DNA of 32,237 nucleotides from an uncultured Pseudomonadales bacterium (GTDB taxonomy: Bacteria; Pseudomonadota; Gammaproteobacteria; Pseudomonadales; Azotimanducaceae): positions 1 through 32,237 of the forward strand of contig CALHVX010000137.1 in NCBI GenBank assembly GCA_938036875.1, written 5' to 3'. The position numbers were made by a program, and so were the translations under genes. The notes under the pieces were generated by a model. The model ran no database searches, was not told the origin of the DNA, and saw only the letters and a program-made list of their open reading frames with translations. Of this stretch, positions 1-7,064 are shown piece after piece (the first letter of the stretch is position 1; each line of letters begins with the position of its first letter).

Positions 1-1
1 C

Positions 2-424
2 ACCATCTCTTACAAGGGCATGCTGTATTCAGATGTGCCGAACTTGGTGCAGACCTTTGGCTACATCAATGCCTCTTGGACTTTGCGTGCTGACCTGACC
101 GCGGAATATGTGTGTCGGTTGCTAAACCACATGGATAGCACGGGTACCCAGCAGGTAGTTGCCAAGCTGCGCGAAGAAGACCGCAACATGAAGATACTGC
201 CTTGGATCACCGACTTTAGTGCCGGTTACATGCAGCGCATGATGCACATGTTCCCGAAGCAGGGGGATTCTGGTCCTTGGCGTAATACCCAAAATTACAA
301 GACGGACAAGAAGATGATTCGTAGCGCCGCGTTAGAAGATGGTGCATTGCAGTTCTTGCGTACACCTACTGCAAGCGCGGGGACAACGGATTCCGCGGCT
401 GAGTCAACGCGAGATGCTGCGTAA
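2..424 (+). CDS. Flavin-containing/Baeyer-Villiger-type monooxygenase, C-terminal part
   Basis: Only the last 140 codons are in the window; the reading frame is open from base 2, so the 5' end lies to the left. The fragment carries the C-terminal signature of the NAD(P)H-dependent flavin monooxygenase/Baeyer-Villiger family: a G-M-x-x-SDVPNL stretch, then FGYINASWTLRADL and an EYVCRLLNHM helix, followed by a GYMQR-x-FPKQG segment before the variable tail. Family enzymes insert one oxygen atom from O2 into ketones, making esters or lactones, or hydroxylate heteroatoms. The Rossmann motifs that would confirm FAD and NADPH binding are outside the window. The last 20 residues are Ala/Ser/Thr-rich and look disordered. 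Esterases encoded just downstream could cleave ester products, which is inference from position only. The FMO/BVMO family call is firm; the substrate is unknown. Confidence 0.85.
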   Translation, partial: TISYKGMLYSDVPNLVQTFGYINASWTLRADLTAEYVCRLLNHMDSTGTQQVVAKLREEDRNMKILPWITDFSAGYMQRMMHMFPKQGDSGPWRNTQNYKTDKKMIRSAALEDGALQFLRTPTASAGTTDSAAESTRDAA

Positions 425-426
425 CT

Positions 427-487
427 GGGTTGGCTGGCCCAACCCCTATTGAAAACCTAGATTCAAAGCCCAGGCATCATCTGGGCT
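427..487. terminator. Two tandem hairpins between convergent genes
   Basis: Two perfect 7-bp inverted repeats lie between the convergent monooxygenase and hydrolase genes. The first is GGGTTGG/CCAACCC at 427-433 and 439-445; the second is AGCCCAG/CTGGGCT at 467-473 and 481-487. Neither has a long T-run. On the minus strand the second hairpin is followed by TTTGAAT. They could act as bidirectional transcription ends or 3'-end stabilisers. The assignment rests on symmetry and position only. Confidence 0.4.
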
Positions 488-507
488 GCTGGCTTGGAAT
501 CAAACAG

Positions 508-1392
508 CTAAAGCGGTAAGAACCCTCGAATTAAGCTGGCCACGTTCTCCACATGGTCTGGTTCTAAATGCAAATGGTGTGGCCCAGCCACACTTTCTAC
601 CCTTAGGTTAGGGTGGTGTGCTTTGCGATCATCAACCTCGCCCTGATACCAGCGATCCCCTTGCTCAGCAAAGATAAGCAGGCATGGCGCGGTGGTTTGT
701 GCGATTAGCGTGTTGATGTATTCCGTAGTGGGCCGCATGGGTGTCGCAAATCGAATCCTGGGGTCCGTGCGCCAAGTGACACCACCTTCGGCAAGCTTGC
801 GATGACCACGAGCAACCAGCCGCTCCGCAGCAGCCGGAGATTGGTCTGTGGCTTCACTAACTCTTGCCACCATTTCTTGGGTGTCAGCATAGGGTCGAGG
901 TTTTTTGCTGGCTGCCGTCATCATTTGCTCGATGGCTTCGCGGTTTTGCTGGATGCGCTCATCCGTGCTGGCGCCACCGGTGGCAAAAAAGCCATCGATG
1001 CAGACAATGTTGGTAACCCGTGTCGGGAAGGTTGCCGCGAACTCGCTGGCAATAGCGGCCCCCATGGAGTGGCCAATTAAGGTGAATTCTTGCCAGCCCA
1101 ACTGGTCTGCTATGGAGAGTACCTCCTGCATATCCAGCAACGGCTGGTAGTGCACGCCTTCAGGGCGGTGATCGGATCGGCCGTGGCCCGCAAAATCTAA
1201 TGCGACCAGATTTAGCTCAGGTAACAGTGGCGCTAGGCGGTCAAAGGTATTGGCGTTATCAAGCCAGCCGTGTAGGGCCAATGTAGGGATGCCCTTAGGG
1301 TTGCCCCAACGCTTGGCCGTGAGCTTAAGGCCAAAGCAAGAAAACTCGGTTTCTTCGCCCTGTCTTAGGGGTGGTACTGCAGATTGGTTCAT
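508..1392 (-). CDS. Alpha/beta-fold hydrolase
   Basis: A 294-residue cytosolic alpha/beta hydrolase without a signal peptide. The oxyanion-hole region reads LHGWLDN, the nucleophile elbow is G-H-S-M-G with Ser109, and likely acid and base residues sit in AEQGDRWY and GPHHLHLE near the C-terminus. The LHGWLDNANTFDRLAPLLP region resembles the serine-hydrolase-like (SERHL) branch of the superfamily. Members hydrolyse esters, thioesters or related bonds; no substrate can be deduced. An in-frame TTG at 1428 would add 12 residues, but I chose ATG 1392 because homologous sequence begins after it; neither start has a strong ribosome-binding site. It converges on the flavin monooxygenase gene, so it is not in the same transcript, though ester hydrolysis after Baeyer-Villiger oxidation would be a sensible pairing. 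Family firm, role open. Confidence 0.88.
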   Translation of the reverse strand: MNQSAVPPLRQGEETEFSCFGLKLTAKRWGNPKGIPTLALHGWLDNANTFDRLAPLLPELNLVALDFAGHGRSDHRPEGVHYQPLLDMQEVLSIADQLGWQEFTLIGHSMGAAIASEFAATFPTRVTNIVCIDGFFATGGASTDERIQQNREAIEQMMTAASKKPRPYADTQEMVARVSEATDQSPAAAERLVARGHRKLAEGGVTWRTDPRIRFATPMRPTTEYINTLIAQTTAPCLLIFAEQGDRWYQGEVDDRKAHHPNLRVESVAGPHHLHLEPDHVENVASLIRGFLPL

Positions 1393-1492
1393 CGATAGAC
1401 GCCGAAAAGTGGCGTAGTTTACAGGCAAAGGTGTGGTTAGAGGGGTTGGCCTTGTAAGTAGAGTGCGGGGCCTGTGGCTTTAGAGATAGATC

Positions 1493-1517
1493 GGACCTGG
1501 AGGAATCCACCAGGTCC
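1493..1517. terminator. 8-bp perfect inverted repeat downstream of serine hydrolase
   Basis: GGACCTGG (1493-1500) pairs perfectly with CCAGGTCC (1510-1517) around a 9-base loop. It lies 26 bases beyond the stop codon of the minus-strand serine hydrolase, where a transcription end is expected. There is no T-run on either strand, so a Rho-independent terminator is not proven; it could be a 3'-protecting hairpin or a protein site. Confidence 0.35.
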
Positions 1518-1542
1518 TGCTGTAGTGCTAGTTGTTTTGAGA

Positions 1543-2826
1543 TCAGTCGCCGATGATGGCTTGGTGTACCGCAACCTTAAGGTCTGAGCGTAGTGGCCAA
1601 GGTGAGCCCATGAGCTGAATCATGGCGATCACAACCAGGTCTTCTTTGGGATCAACCCAAAAGACCGTGCCCGCTGCGCCGCCCCAGTAGAACTCACCTT
1701 TTGATCCAATGACCCCTGCAGCAGCAGGATCGGTCATCAAGCCGAAGCCTAGACCAAACCCAAAGCCATTGAGCTGGGTGCCAACCAAATTGGGGCTTTC
1801 ACCGGTACCGCCGCCAGCAACCGAGGCGGGTAGGTGGTTTGTGGTCATGTAGTTCAGGGTGTTGCGTCCAATAATACGGTTGCCATCTAACTCACCGCCG
1901 CCGCGTAACATCTCAGAAAAGCGTAGATAGTCGGTGGCGGTAGACACTAAGCCGCCGCCGCCAGAGAACAGCGTGGCGTTGCGAAAACGGCTTACCGAAT
2001 CGGGTCCAAGGGTGATCAGTTTATTCGCCTTAGGATTCCAAGCGTGGTTCGGTAGAAAGCGATCCATCTTGTCATCTGGCACCGAAAAGAACGTATCCAC
2101 CATGCCTAAAGGCGCGAAGATGTGTTCTTGTAAGTACTCATCAAACCGCTGGCCGCTGATCCGCTGAACAATTAGGCCGGTGATATCCACGGCTACGCTG
2201 TAGTGCCATTGGGTGCCGGGTTGATACTTCAACGGCAGCTTGCCTAGCGAGGCGGCAAACTCATCTAAGTTCTTAGCCTCGAAACCCGAAGCTTTGCGGT
2301 ACAGCTGATCCACTGGGTCGCTAGGGTCAAAGCCATAAGAGAACCCTGCTGTGTGGGTCAGCAATTGCTGCATGGTGATCGGCTTGTTGGCCGGGGTTAG
2401 CTCGCCCTGTGCGCCTAGCACCGATAGCTCCGCAAGCTCGGGAACAAACTTAGAGATTGGATCCGTTAGCTGGAACTTACCTTGCTCGTAAAGTTGCATG
2501 ATGGCCACGGCAGTGATCGGCTTGCTCATGGAGTAGATGCGAAACAGATCGTCCTTTTGGAGCGGTTCCGCTTTGTCGATACCACGATTGCCTACCGCTT
2601 CGTAGTGCACCAACTTGCCATGGCGCGAAACCATGGTGATAGCACCCGCAATGCGTCCTGCATCAACGTAGCGCTGGGTAAGCTCTGTTACTCGGTCCAA
2701 ACGCTCCGCCGACAGGCCAACGCGCTTGGCTTGAGTAGTCGGGATGTCTTTGCCCAGGGCTGGCATGGCGAGTGCGCAGATGGCACCAACCAGCAGTAGG
2801 TGACTAATGCCGCTTTTTATTTGCAT
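1543..2826 (-). CDS. Exported serine hydrolase, class C beta-lactamase/family VIII esterase type
   Basis: A 427-residue protein with an N-terminal signal peptide (Lys4, hydrophobic core, likely cleavage after ALG at residue 25), so it acts in the periplasm or outside. The penicillin-binding-protein-like fold is shown by SxxK (Ser99-M-S-Lys102), the Tyr209-S-V element in place of YxN, and a W-G-G motif in FYWGGAAGTVF in place of KTG. This combination is typical of family VIII carboxylesterases rather than true beta-lactamases, which fits hydrolysis of esters. Length matches the family. It is the last gene of a minus-strand run with the DUF6152 gene and two paralogous exported proteins upstream; the 50-base gap to DUF6152 allows cotranscription. 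ATG 2826 is the only start that preserves the signal peptide. The physiological substrate is unknown. Confidence 0.92.
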   Translation of the reverse strand: MQIKSGISHLLLVGAICALAMPALGKDIPTTQAKRVGLSAERLDRVTELTQRYVDAGRIAGAITMVSRHGKLVHYEAVGNRGIDKAEPLQKDDLFRIYSMSKPITAVAIMQLYEQGKFQLTDPISKFVPELAELSVLGAQGELTPANKPITMQQLLTHTAGFSYGFDPSDPVDQLYRKASGFEAKNLDEFAASLGKLPLKYQPGTQWHYSVAVDITGLIVQRISGQRFDEYLQEHIFAPLGMVDTFFSVPDDKMDRFLPNHAWNPKANKLITLGPDSVSRFRNATLFSGGGGLVSTATDYLRFSEMLRGGGELDGNRIIGRNTLNYMTTNHLPASVAGGGTGESPNLVGTQLNGFGFGLGFGLMTDPAAAGVIGSKGEFYWGGAAGTVFWVDPKEDLVVIAMIQLMGSPWPLRSDLKVAVHQAIIGD

Positions 2827-2876
2827 AGCTTTTGTCGCTCGTAGTTAGAAAGTAGTTAGAGATTGTTGCTTGGTTG

Positions 2877-3326
2877 TTAGCGTTCGTTCGGGTCTTTACC
2901 GTCTTTGGGTGCGCCGATGCCGGAGGAGCCCATAAACAGTTTGCGACCGTCTTCAAAGGTAACGTCACGACCGTTCGCTCGCTTGGAGCGATCTTTGGAT
3001 TGGTAGCCGTCAACCACAATCACGGTGCCAGGCTTTAGCGAGCGCTTGTTGAGACCCCGACGCAGCAGCGTGTTGGGCGTGCCTCCTTCAACCATCCAGA
3101 CGGTTTTGCTGCCGTCTTCTTCCGTGGCTTCGAGGTGGATCCAGGCGTGTGGGTTAACCCACTCGACCTTTACCACAGGGCCGCGAAGAACCAGCGGTCG
3201 GTTGGGGTCAAACTCGGCGCCGAACGCGTGATGCGCCCAGCTACTGTTGCTTAGGGCGGTGAGTAGCAAGAAGGCACCTGCCACTAGGCTTAGTGTTTTG
3301 CTGTTGATGCTTTTGTGTTTGCTCAT
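2877..3326 (-). CDS. DUF6152 family exported protein
   Basis: A 149-residue protein with a signal peptide (basic start SKHK, hydrophobic core 11-25) and a predicted cleavage after SWA at residue 31. The mature protein would begin His32-His33-A-F-G. The core matches DUF6152 as I know it: a post-cleavage HHxF...FD start, G-x-V-x-x-V-E-W followed by NPHAW (Asn58, His60, Trp62), and a later PGTVIVVDGY strand. The tail is basic and charged, ending GKDPNER. DUF6152 has no described function. The neighbours are two paralogous secreted proteins upstream (41-base gap) and the family VIII-type hydrolase downstream, all minus strand, suggesting an envelope operon. The histidines could bind metal, which is inference. 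A GAGAA sequence before ATG 3326 is a modest ribosome-binding site. Family recognition is good; role unknown. Confidence 0.85.
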   Translation of the reverse strand: MSKHKSINSKTLSLVAGAFLLLTALSNSSWAHHAFGAEFDPNRPLVLRGPVVKVEWVNPHAWIHLEATEEDGSKTVWMVEGGTPNTLLRRGLNKRSLKPGTVIVVDGYQSKDRSKRANGRDVTFEDGRKLFMGSSGIGAPKDGKDPNER

Positions 3327-3367
3327 AGCAGTTCTCTGATCTAGCGATTGAGGTTAGGTGGTTTGAT

Positions 3368-4483
3368 CTAGTTGCCCGCAGCTTTAAGTGCTTTAGCAGG
3401 GGCTTCGGCTTCCAATATCCGGGCGCCACGTAAAATGTTACCCATGGCGTAGTTGCCTTCGTGGCAGGCGTACTCGTAAACCTTTTCTTGTGTTGGCTCC
3501 CAGCTATATTCCCCGCTCCAGGTTTCTGTCCAAATGCTGGGGTCGTCTACCTCAAACTGGTAGAGCAAGGTGCCGTCGTCCAAGCGAGTAAAACGTTCAA
3601 CAACGTGGAGGTTTTCATCTGCGCCGTACAGTGCAGGCTTGTTGGTGAAGTTGGTTGTGTCGACAACCAGAGTATTGCCCTCGAAATGGCCGATAGAATC
3701 ACCGAGCCAGCTGCGTAGATGTGCCGGTTTGTGTTCGCTGTTCAACCTGACGATCCTGGCGTCGTGAATCATCTCCACTTGAATCATCACGTGGTCGGGC
3801 GTTTGCACGATGCGTTTGTGGTTGTTGTACAGCACCGGCAGCATGGGTGGGCCACCAGTGGAGCCGAAGCCAATGATGCAACGTTCTGCCAGCGATAGGG
3901 TTTCCGGACCATCGTAAGGTCCGTGTGGAATGTTGGGCTCGTTAACCCACCAGGCGGTGCCGGTGTTCGGGCGGAACAGTGAACGACGCACCATAAAACG
4001 TTTGAGCCCAGGTGCGGTCATTTCAGGGATACGACCATTCGCCGGTGAGGTGATGATAGAGGTTCGGAATTCACCGTTAACCGTGACGTTTTCTTCACCT
4101 CGGTCGATCCAAAATAGGTTGTAGCCACCGACACCGCCGGCGCCTGAAGCCTCGTTGCCGTCACCACCTTTAACAGGCGCATCGCGGTCCGGATCTGAGC
4201 TCTTTGCTGCTTCGTCAATAATGGCTGCCTCGGCAGCCGCAATCTTGTCCGCTTCGGCTCGAGTCATGGTTTGCTTGTTGCCGAAGGCCTTGGGGCGTTG
4301 TAACGGCGTAAGCGTTGCGGTGTCGTAGGTGCCACTGAAATCAGGCACGGATTGGTTGCTAGTTGTACTTGGTGACGTTGCGTTATTGCTCGCGTTTTGA
4401 GCACAAGCCGAGAGTGCGGTTGCAAGCGCTGTTAGCAGGATCACGCGAGGGAGTTGGCTAATCATGTTGGTAGTCACTGGCAT
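3368..4483 (-). CDS. Lipoprotein of an unnamed exported family (CHEGN-motif paralogue)
   Basis: A 371-residue protein with a lipoprotein signal: Arg13, a hydrophobic core, and lipobox L-S-A-Cys27. A Ser/Thr/Asn-rich linker follows. The C-terminal half contains GHFEGNTLVVDTTNF, then LHVVERFTR, DDPSIWTETW and YEYACHEGNY (Cys340, His341). I recognise this set as an abundant, unnamed family of exported proteins in Acidobacteria and Proteobacteria, usually annotated hypothetical. The upstream neighbour (4489-5469) is a diverged paralogue and the downstream one is DUF6152. Start: an AAGGAG on the minus strand (4485-4490) is only 1 base from ATG 4483 but 7 bases from an in-frame GTG at 4477, so translation may really start at codon 3. 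Its function is unknown, and a catalytic role is not evident. It is probably anchored in the outer membrane because residue +2 is Ala. Confidence 0.75.
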   Translation of the reverse strand: MPVTTNMISQLPRVILLTALATALSACAQNASNNATSPSTTSNQSVPDFSGTYDTATLTPLQRPKAFGNKQTMTRAEADKIAAAEAAIIDEAAKSSDPDRDAPVKGGDGNEASGAGGVGGYNLFWIDRGEENVTVNGEFRTSIITSPANGRIPEMTAPGLKRFMVRRSLFRPNTGTAWWVNEPNIPHGPYDGPETLSLAERCIIGFGSTGGPPMLPVLYNNHKRIVQTPDHVMIQVEMIHDARIVRLNSEHKPAHLRSWLGDSIGHFEGNTLVVDTTNFTNKPALYGADENLHVVERFTRLDDGTLLYQFEVDDPSIWTETWSGEYSWEPTQEKVYEYACHEGNYAMGNILRGARILEAEAPAKALKAAGN

Positions 4484-4484
4484 G

Positions 4485-4490
4485 CTCCTT
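4485..4490 (-). promoter_or_regulatory. Shine-Dalgarno favouring a GTG start at 4477
   Basis: AAGGAG reads on the minus strand here. It is one base from the ATG ending at 4483 but seven bases from the in-frame GTG at 4475-4477. The spacing favours GTG as the real start of the downstream lipoprotein gene. It also overlaps the stop codon region of the upstream gene (stop 4489-4491), which suggests coupled translation. Confidence 0.55.
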
Positions 4491-5469
4491 AAGGGTCGGT
4501 ACTGCTGGGTTGTACGGTGAAGTCAGGGCGTGGCAACGGGTTGCGACGCCATTGGCCGTACAGCAACTCTTCAACGAACTCCGCGCACTTGAACTCCATT
4601 AACGATGCATTTTCTTCCATCCGTCGGTAGAGGGGCATCTTGATGGTCCAAGGCTCGCTATAAACGGCTGGGTCTTCGATGGTGGCTTCGTAGGTTAGGT
4701 GGAAGGCGCTGCTGGGTGTGTAGCGTTCCGTTACTTTAAGCTGGTCACTGTGGTAATTGCCGCTGCGGTCAAACCAAGTCTGGTCGCCAAGCCCGGTTAC
4801 TTCGATTACCAAGGTGTCGCCATCCCAGCGGCCGTAAGACCAACCCATCCAACTGTCTAGTGGGGCTTCACCGGGATCCTCCATATATACCTCGCGGGTT
4901 GCGCCGGCGTATTGGTAGGCCATAAACACCGAGTCCTTGCTTTGCAAGATTTGAAACGGGTAAGGCATGTAAGTAGCCCGAGGAATGCCGGGTAGGTAGC
5001 ACTTCACCTCTGGGTCGAGTTTTGCCCAGTTTGCTTGGTTTTCCGCGCGCTTGGCGGCTGCGCCTTCAAGGTAGGGAATCTTGCCGCCGACAACCACACC
5101 AAGCCCGGGAGGTATTGCGGCTAGTGAGCCCATAGCCAATGTGGCTTGTGAAGGCACCGGTCCGTGAGGACCGTCACGGACCTCCACGGATGCGCCCGCG
5201 ACATGGCTTTCTAGGTTGTAGTGTGCAGAATTTAGGGCCTGCCATATGCCGTTGAGATCGGGGTGTATGCCATCCGGCCCGCGTGGTGCCTTGTAGGGCT
5301 CGGCAAACCCTGGTGACGACAGGCCCAGCGCAAAGCCCATAAGCAGGCTTGAGGCGACGCGGACCCAAGGCCGAAGCGGTTTGCGTGATGGTTGGCTAGG
5401 TTGGTTAGTAGATCTCGTACGATATAGATGACGAATAAAAATAATGCTGCGCTCCCCCAAGCTGGTCAT
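4489..5469 (-). CDS. Exported protein, diverged paralogue of the CHEGN-motif lipoprotein
   Basis: A 326-residue protein. A basic stretch (residues 29-38, with RKPLRPWVR) precedes a hydrophobic segment ending SSPGFA, a signal peptide with an unusually long N-region; the true start may be further in, but no better-placed start was found. The body aligns by eye with the downstream lipoprotein: GRWDGDTLVIEVTGL, LKVTERYTPSS, IEDPAVYSEPW and a closing EFKCAEF (Cys295). The paralogue's Cys is kept, but the His-Glu-Gly-Asn that follows it is lost. No signal-peptide cysteine is present, so this copy is probably soluble in the periplasm or surface-exposed. It is first in the minus-strand envelope operon, with a 5-base gap to the next gene, and divergent from the bd oxidase operon. 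Function unknown. Confidence 0.75.
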   Translation of the reverse strand: MTSLGERSIIFIRHLYRTRSTNQPSQPSRKPLRPWVRVASSLLMGFALGLSSPGFAEPYKAPRGPDGIHPDLNGIWQALNSAHYNLESHVAGASVEVRDGPHGPVPSQATLAMGSLAAIPPGLGVVVGGKIPYLEGAAAKRAENQANWAKLDPEVKCYLPGIPRATYMPYPFQILQSKDSVFMAYQYAGATREVYMEDPGEAPLDSWMGWSYGRWDGDTLVIEVTGLGDQTWFDRSGNYHSDQLKVTERYTPSSAFHLTYEATIEDPAVYSEPWTIKMPLYRRMEENASLMEFKCAEFVEELLYGQWRRNPLPRPDFTVQPSSTDP

Positions 5470-5553
5470 CAGGATTGATGCCTAACTTACTATACCCAAG
5501 AAGCTGTAAGGCTGCATTTCAGGGTCAAAACGCACGAAAAATGCCGTTGCTCG

Positions 5554-5582
5554 GTGTCACCAACGATTGATAGGCGTATACT
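5554..5582 (+). promoter_or_regulatory. Putative sigma70 promoter of cioAB
   Basis: GTGTCA (5554-5559, 4/6 match to -35) and TATACT (5577-5582, 5/6 match to -10) are separated by 17 bases and lie about 50 bases before the cioA start. They sit in the only divergent gap of this region. I saw no FNR/Anr-type TTGAT-N4-ATCAA box near it. Confidence 0.5.
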
Positions 5583-5620
5583 TTGCCGCGCTCTAGAAGG
5601 GAGCGGGATCTGGCGACCAA

Positions 5621-5626
5621 AAGGAG
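5621..5626 (+). promoter_or_regulatory. Shine-Dalgarno deciding the cioA start
   Basis: AAGGAG lies 7 bases before ATG 5634. This selects ATG 5634 over the in-frame TTG at 5583, whose extra 17 residues are Arg-rich and unlike the hydrophobic CydA N-terminus. Confidence 0.85.
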
Positions 5627-5633
5627 CCGATCG

Positions 5634-7064
5634 ATGAGTGTTGTTCTTGACCCCGTGGCGAGTGTAGCCACCGCTTTTGATGCCCTGTTGTTGGCGCGCA
5701 TCCAGTTTGCGTTCACCATCGCATTCCATATTGTCTTTCCTGCTATCTCTATCGGCTTGGCTGCGTTTCTTGCTGTGCTTGAAGGCCTGTGGCTATTCAC
5801 CAAGCGCGCCGTTTTTATCAACTTATTCAATTACTGGCTGCATGCCTTTGCCATCGTCTTTGGTATGGGTGTGGTATCGGGCGTGGTGATGAGCTATCAG
5901 TTTGGTACAAATTGGGGGCCGTTTTCAGACCTAACCGGTCCCGTGCTAGGCCCGCTGATGGGCTACGAAGTGTTGAGCGCGTTTTTTCTTGAAGCCGGTT
6001 TCTTGGGTGTTATGCTTTTTGGCTTAAAGCGTGTTGGTCCTGGGCTGCATTTCTTTGCCACTTTGATGGTAGCCATAGGCACCATGCTTTCGGCCTTTTG
6101 GATTCTGGCCGCCAACAGCTGGATGCAAACACCCGCAGGCTACGAGATCAATGACATCGGGCAGTTTGTTCCGGTGGATTGGTTTGCCGTGATATTTAAT
6201 CCATCTTTCCCTTACCGCTTTGTTCACATGGTGTTGGCGGCTTATTTGTCTACCTCTTTTGTTGTGGGTGCTTGGGCTGCCTGGCACTTGCTGCGAATGG
6301 GTACCGGCAAGCTGGCGCCCGAAGTGAAGATGGCATTCTCTATGTCGCTGTGGATGGCCGCTTTGGTTGCCCCGCTGCAAATATTGGCCGGCGATCTGCA
6401 CGGCTTAAATACCTTGGAGCACCAGCCCGCTAAGGTAGCCGCGATGGAGGGTCATTACGATACTCACGTTGGTGCGCCCTTAATCTTGTTTGGTATCCCT
6501 AATAGCGATGCGGCGCGTATCGATTACGCGTTAGCCATTCCTAAGCTTGGCAGCATGATCTTGACCCACGAGTGGGAGGGTGAGATTGCCGGTCTAAAAG
6601 AATGGCCCCGTGCGGATTGGCCGAACGTTCCCATTGTTTTTTGGAGTTTCCGAATCATGGTGGCTCTGGGCAGCATGATGGTGGTCATGGGCATGTGGAG
6701 TTTTTATCTACGTTGGCGGGGCCAGTTGTATACACAACCTTGGTTTGCTCGCTGCCTGTTGCTCATGGGCCCGAGCGGGATTATTGCGTTGCTGGCCGGT
6801 TGGATGGTGACGGAGGTGGGTCGGCAGCCGTACACGGTTTACGGTTTGTTACGCACCGTAGATTCTGTTTCGCCGATTGGTTTACCTGCCGTTAGCGCCT
6901 CGTTAGCGGCGTTCATCGTGACTTATTTCTTGGTCTTTGGTGCCGGCACCTACTACTTAATCCGTTTGCTAGCGGAGAGCCCGACGGTGCTTGCCGAGCA
7001 GCCGCCAGCAGTCACCGCAAACGTGCCCGGTGCATCGGGTGCTATTCCTGGGGAGGTGCGCTAA
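5634..7064 (+). CDS. cioA: Cytochrome bd ubiquinol oxidase subunit I, cyanide-insensitive (CIO) type
   Basis: A 476-residue polytopic membrane protein, the quinol-oxidising and O2-reducing subunit of a bd-type terminal oxidase in the inner membrane. Heme ligand candidates are His32 in AFHIVFP, His198 in RFVHMVL and Met342 in FRIMVAL, with Arg340 two residues before it, matching the E. coli His19/His186/Arg391/Met393 pattern. The GYEVLSAFFLEAGF segment supplies the conserved glutamates. The GRQPYTVYGLLRT motif and the total length, with a short Q-loop, place it in the CioA branch rather than the long-loop E. coli CydA branch. The stop overlaps the cioB start by one base, and a DUF2474 gene follows, as is usual for CIO operons. 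CIO-type oxidases typically support respiration under cyanide or low-oxygen stress; expression conditions here are not shown. Confidence 0.96.
   Translation: MSVVLDPVASVATAFDALLLARIQFAFTIAFHIVFPAISIGLAAFLAVLEGLWLFTKRAVFINLFNYWLHAFAIVFGMGVVSGVVMSYQFGTNWGPFSDLTGPVLGPLMGYEVLSAFFLEAGFLGVMLFGLKRVGPGLHFFATLMVAIGTMLSAFWILAANSWMQTPAGYEINDIGQFVPVDWFAVIFNPSFPYRFVHMVLAAYLSTSFVVGAWAAWHLLRMGTGKLAPEVKMAFSMSLWMAALVAPLQILAGDLHGLNTLEHQPAKVAAMEGHYDTHVGAPLILFGIPNSDAARIDYALAIPKLGSMILTHEWEGEIAGLKEWPRADWPNVPIVFWSFRIMVALGSMMVVMGMWSFYLRWRGQLYTQPWFARCLLLMGPSGIIALLAGWMVTEVGRQPYTVYGLLRTVDSVSPIGLPAVSASLAAFIVTYFLVFGAGTYYLIRLLAESPTVLAEQPPAVTANVPGASGAIPGEVR

Noticed and set aside
802-1150. Plus-strand open frames opposite the alpha/beta hydrolase, and many similar antisense frames elsewhere
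   Set aside because: They are shadows of well-supported genes, with no family motifs or ribosome-binding sites.
1543-2826. A true class C beta-lactamase (antibiotic resistance)
   Set aside because: Tyr-Ser-Val replaces YxN and W-G-G replaces KTG, the pattern of family VIII esterases; resistance is not supported.
5583-5633. Longer cioA reading frame from a TTG start
   Set aside because: The extra 17 residues are Arg-rich and unlike CioA N-termini, and AAGGAG is placed correctly for ATG 5634.
5470-5633. FNR/Anr box upstream of cioAB
   Set aside because: TTGAT-like bases occur (for example near 5567) but without the matching ATCAA half-site at the right spacing.
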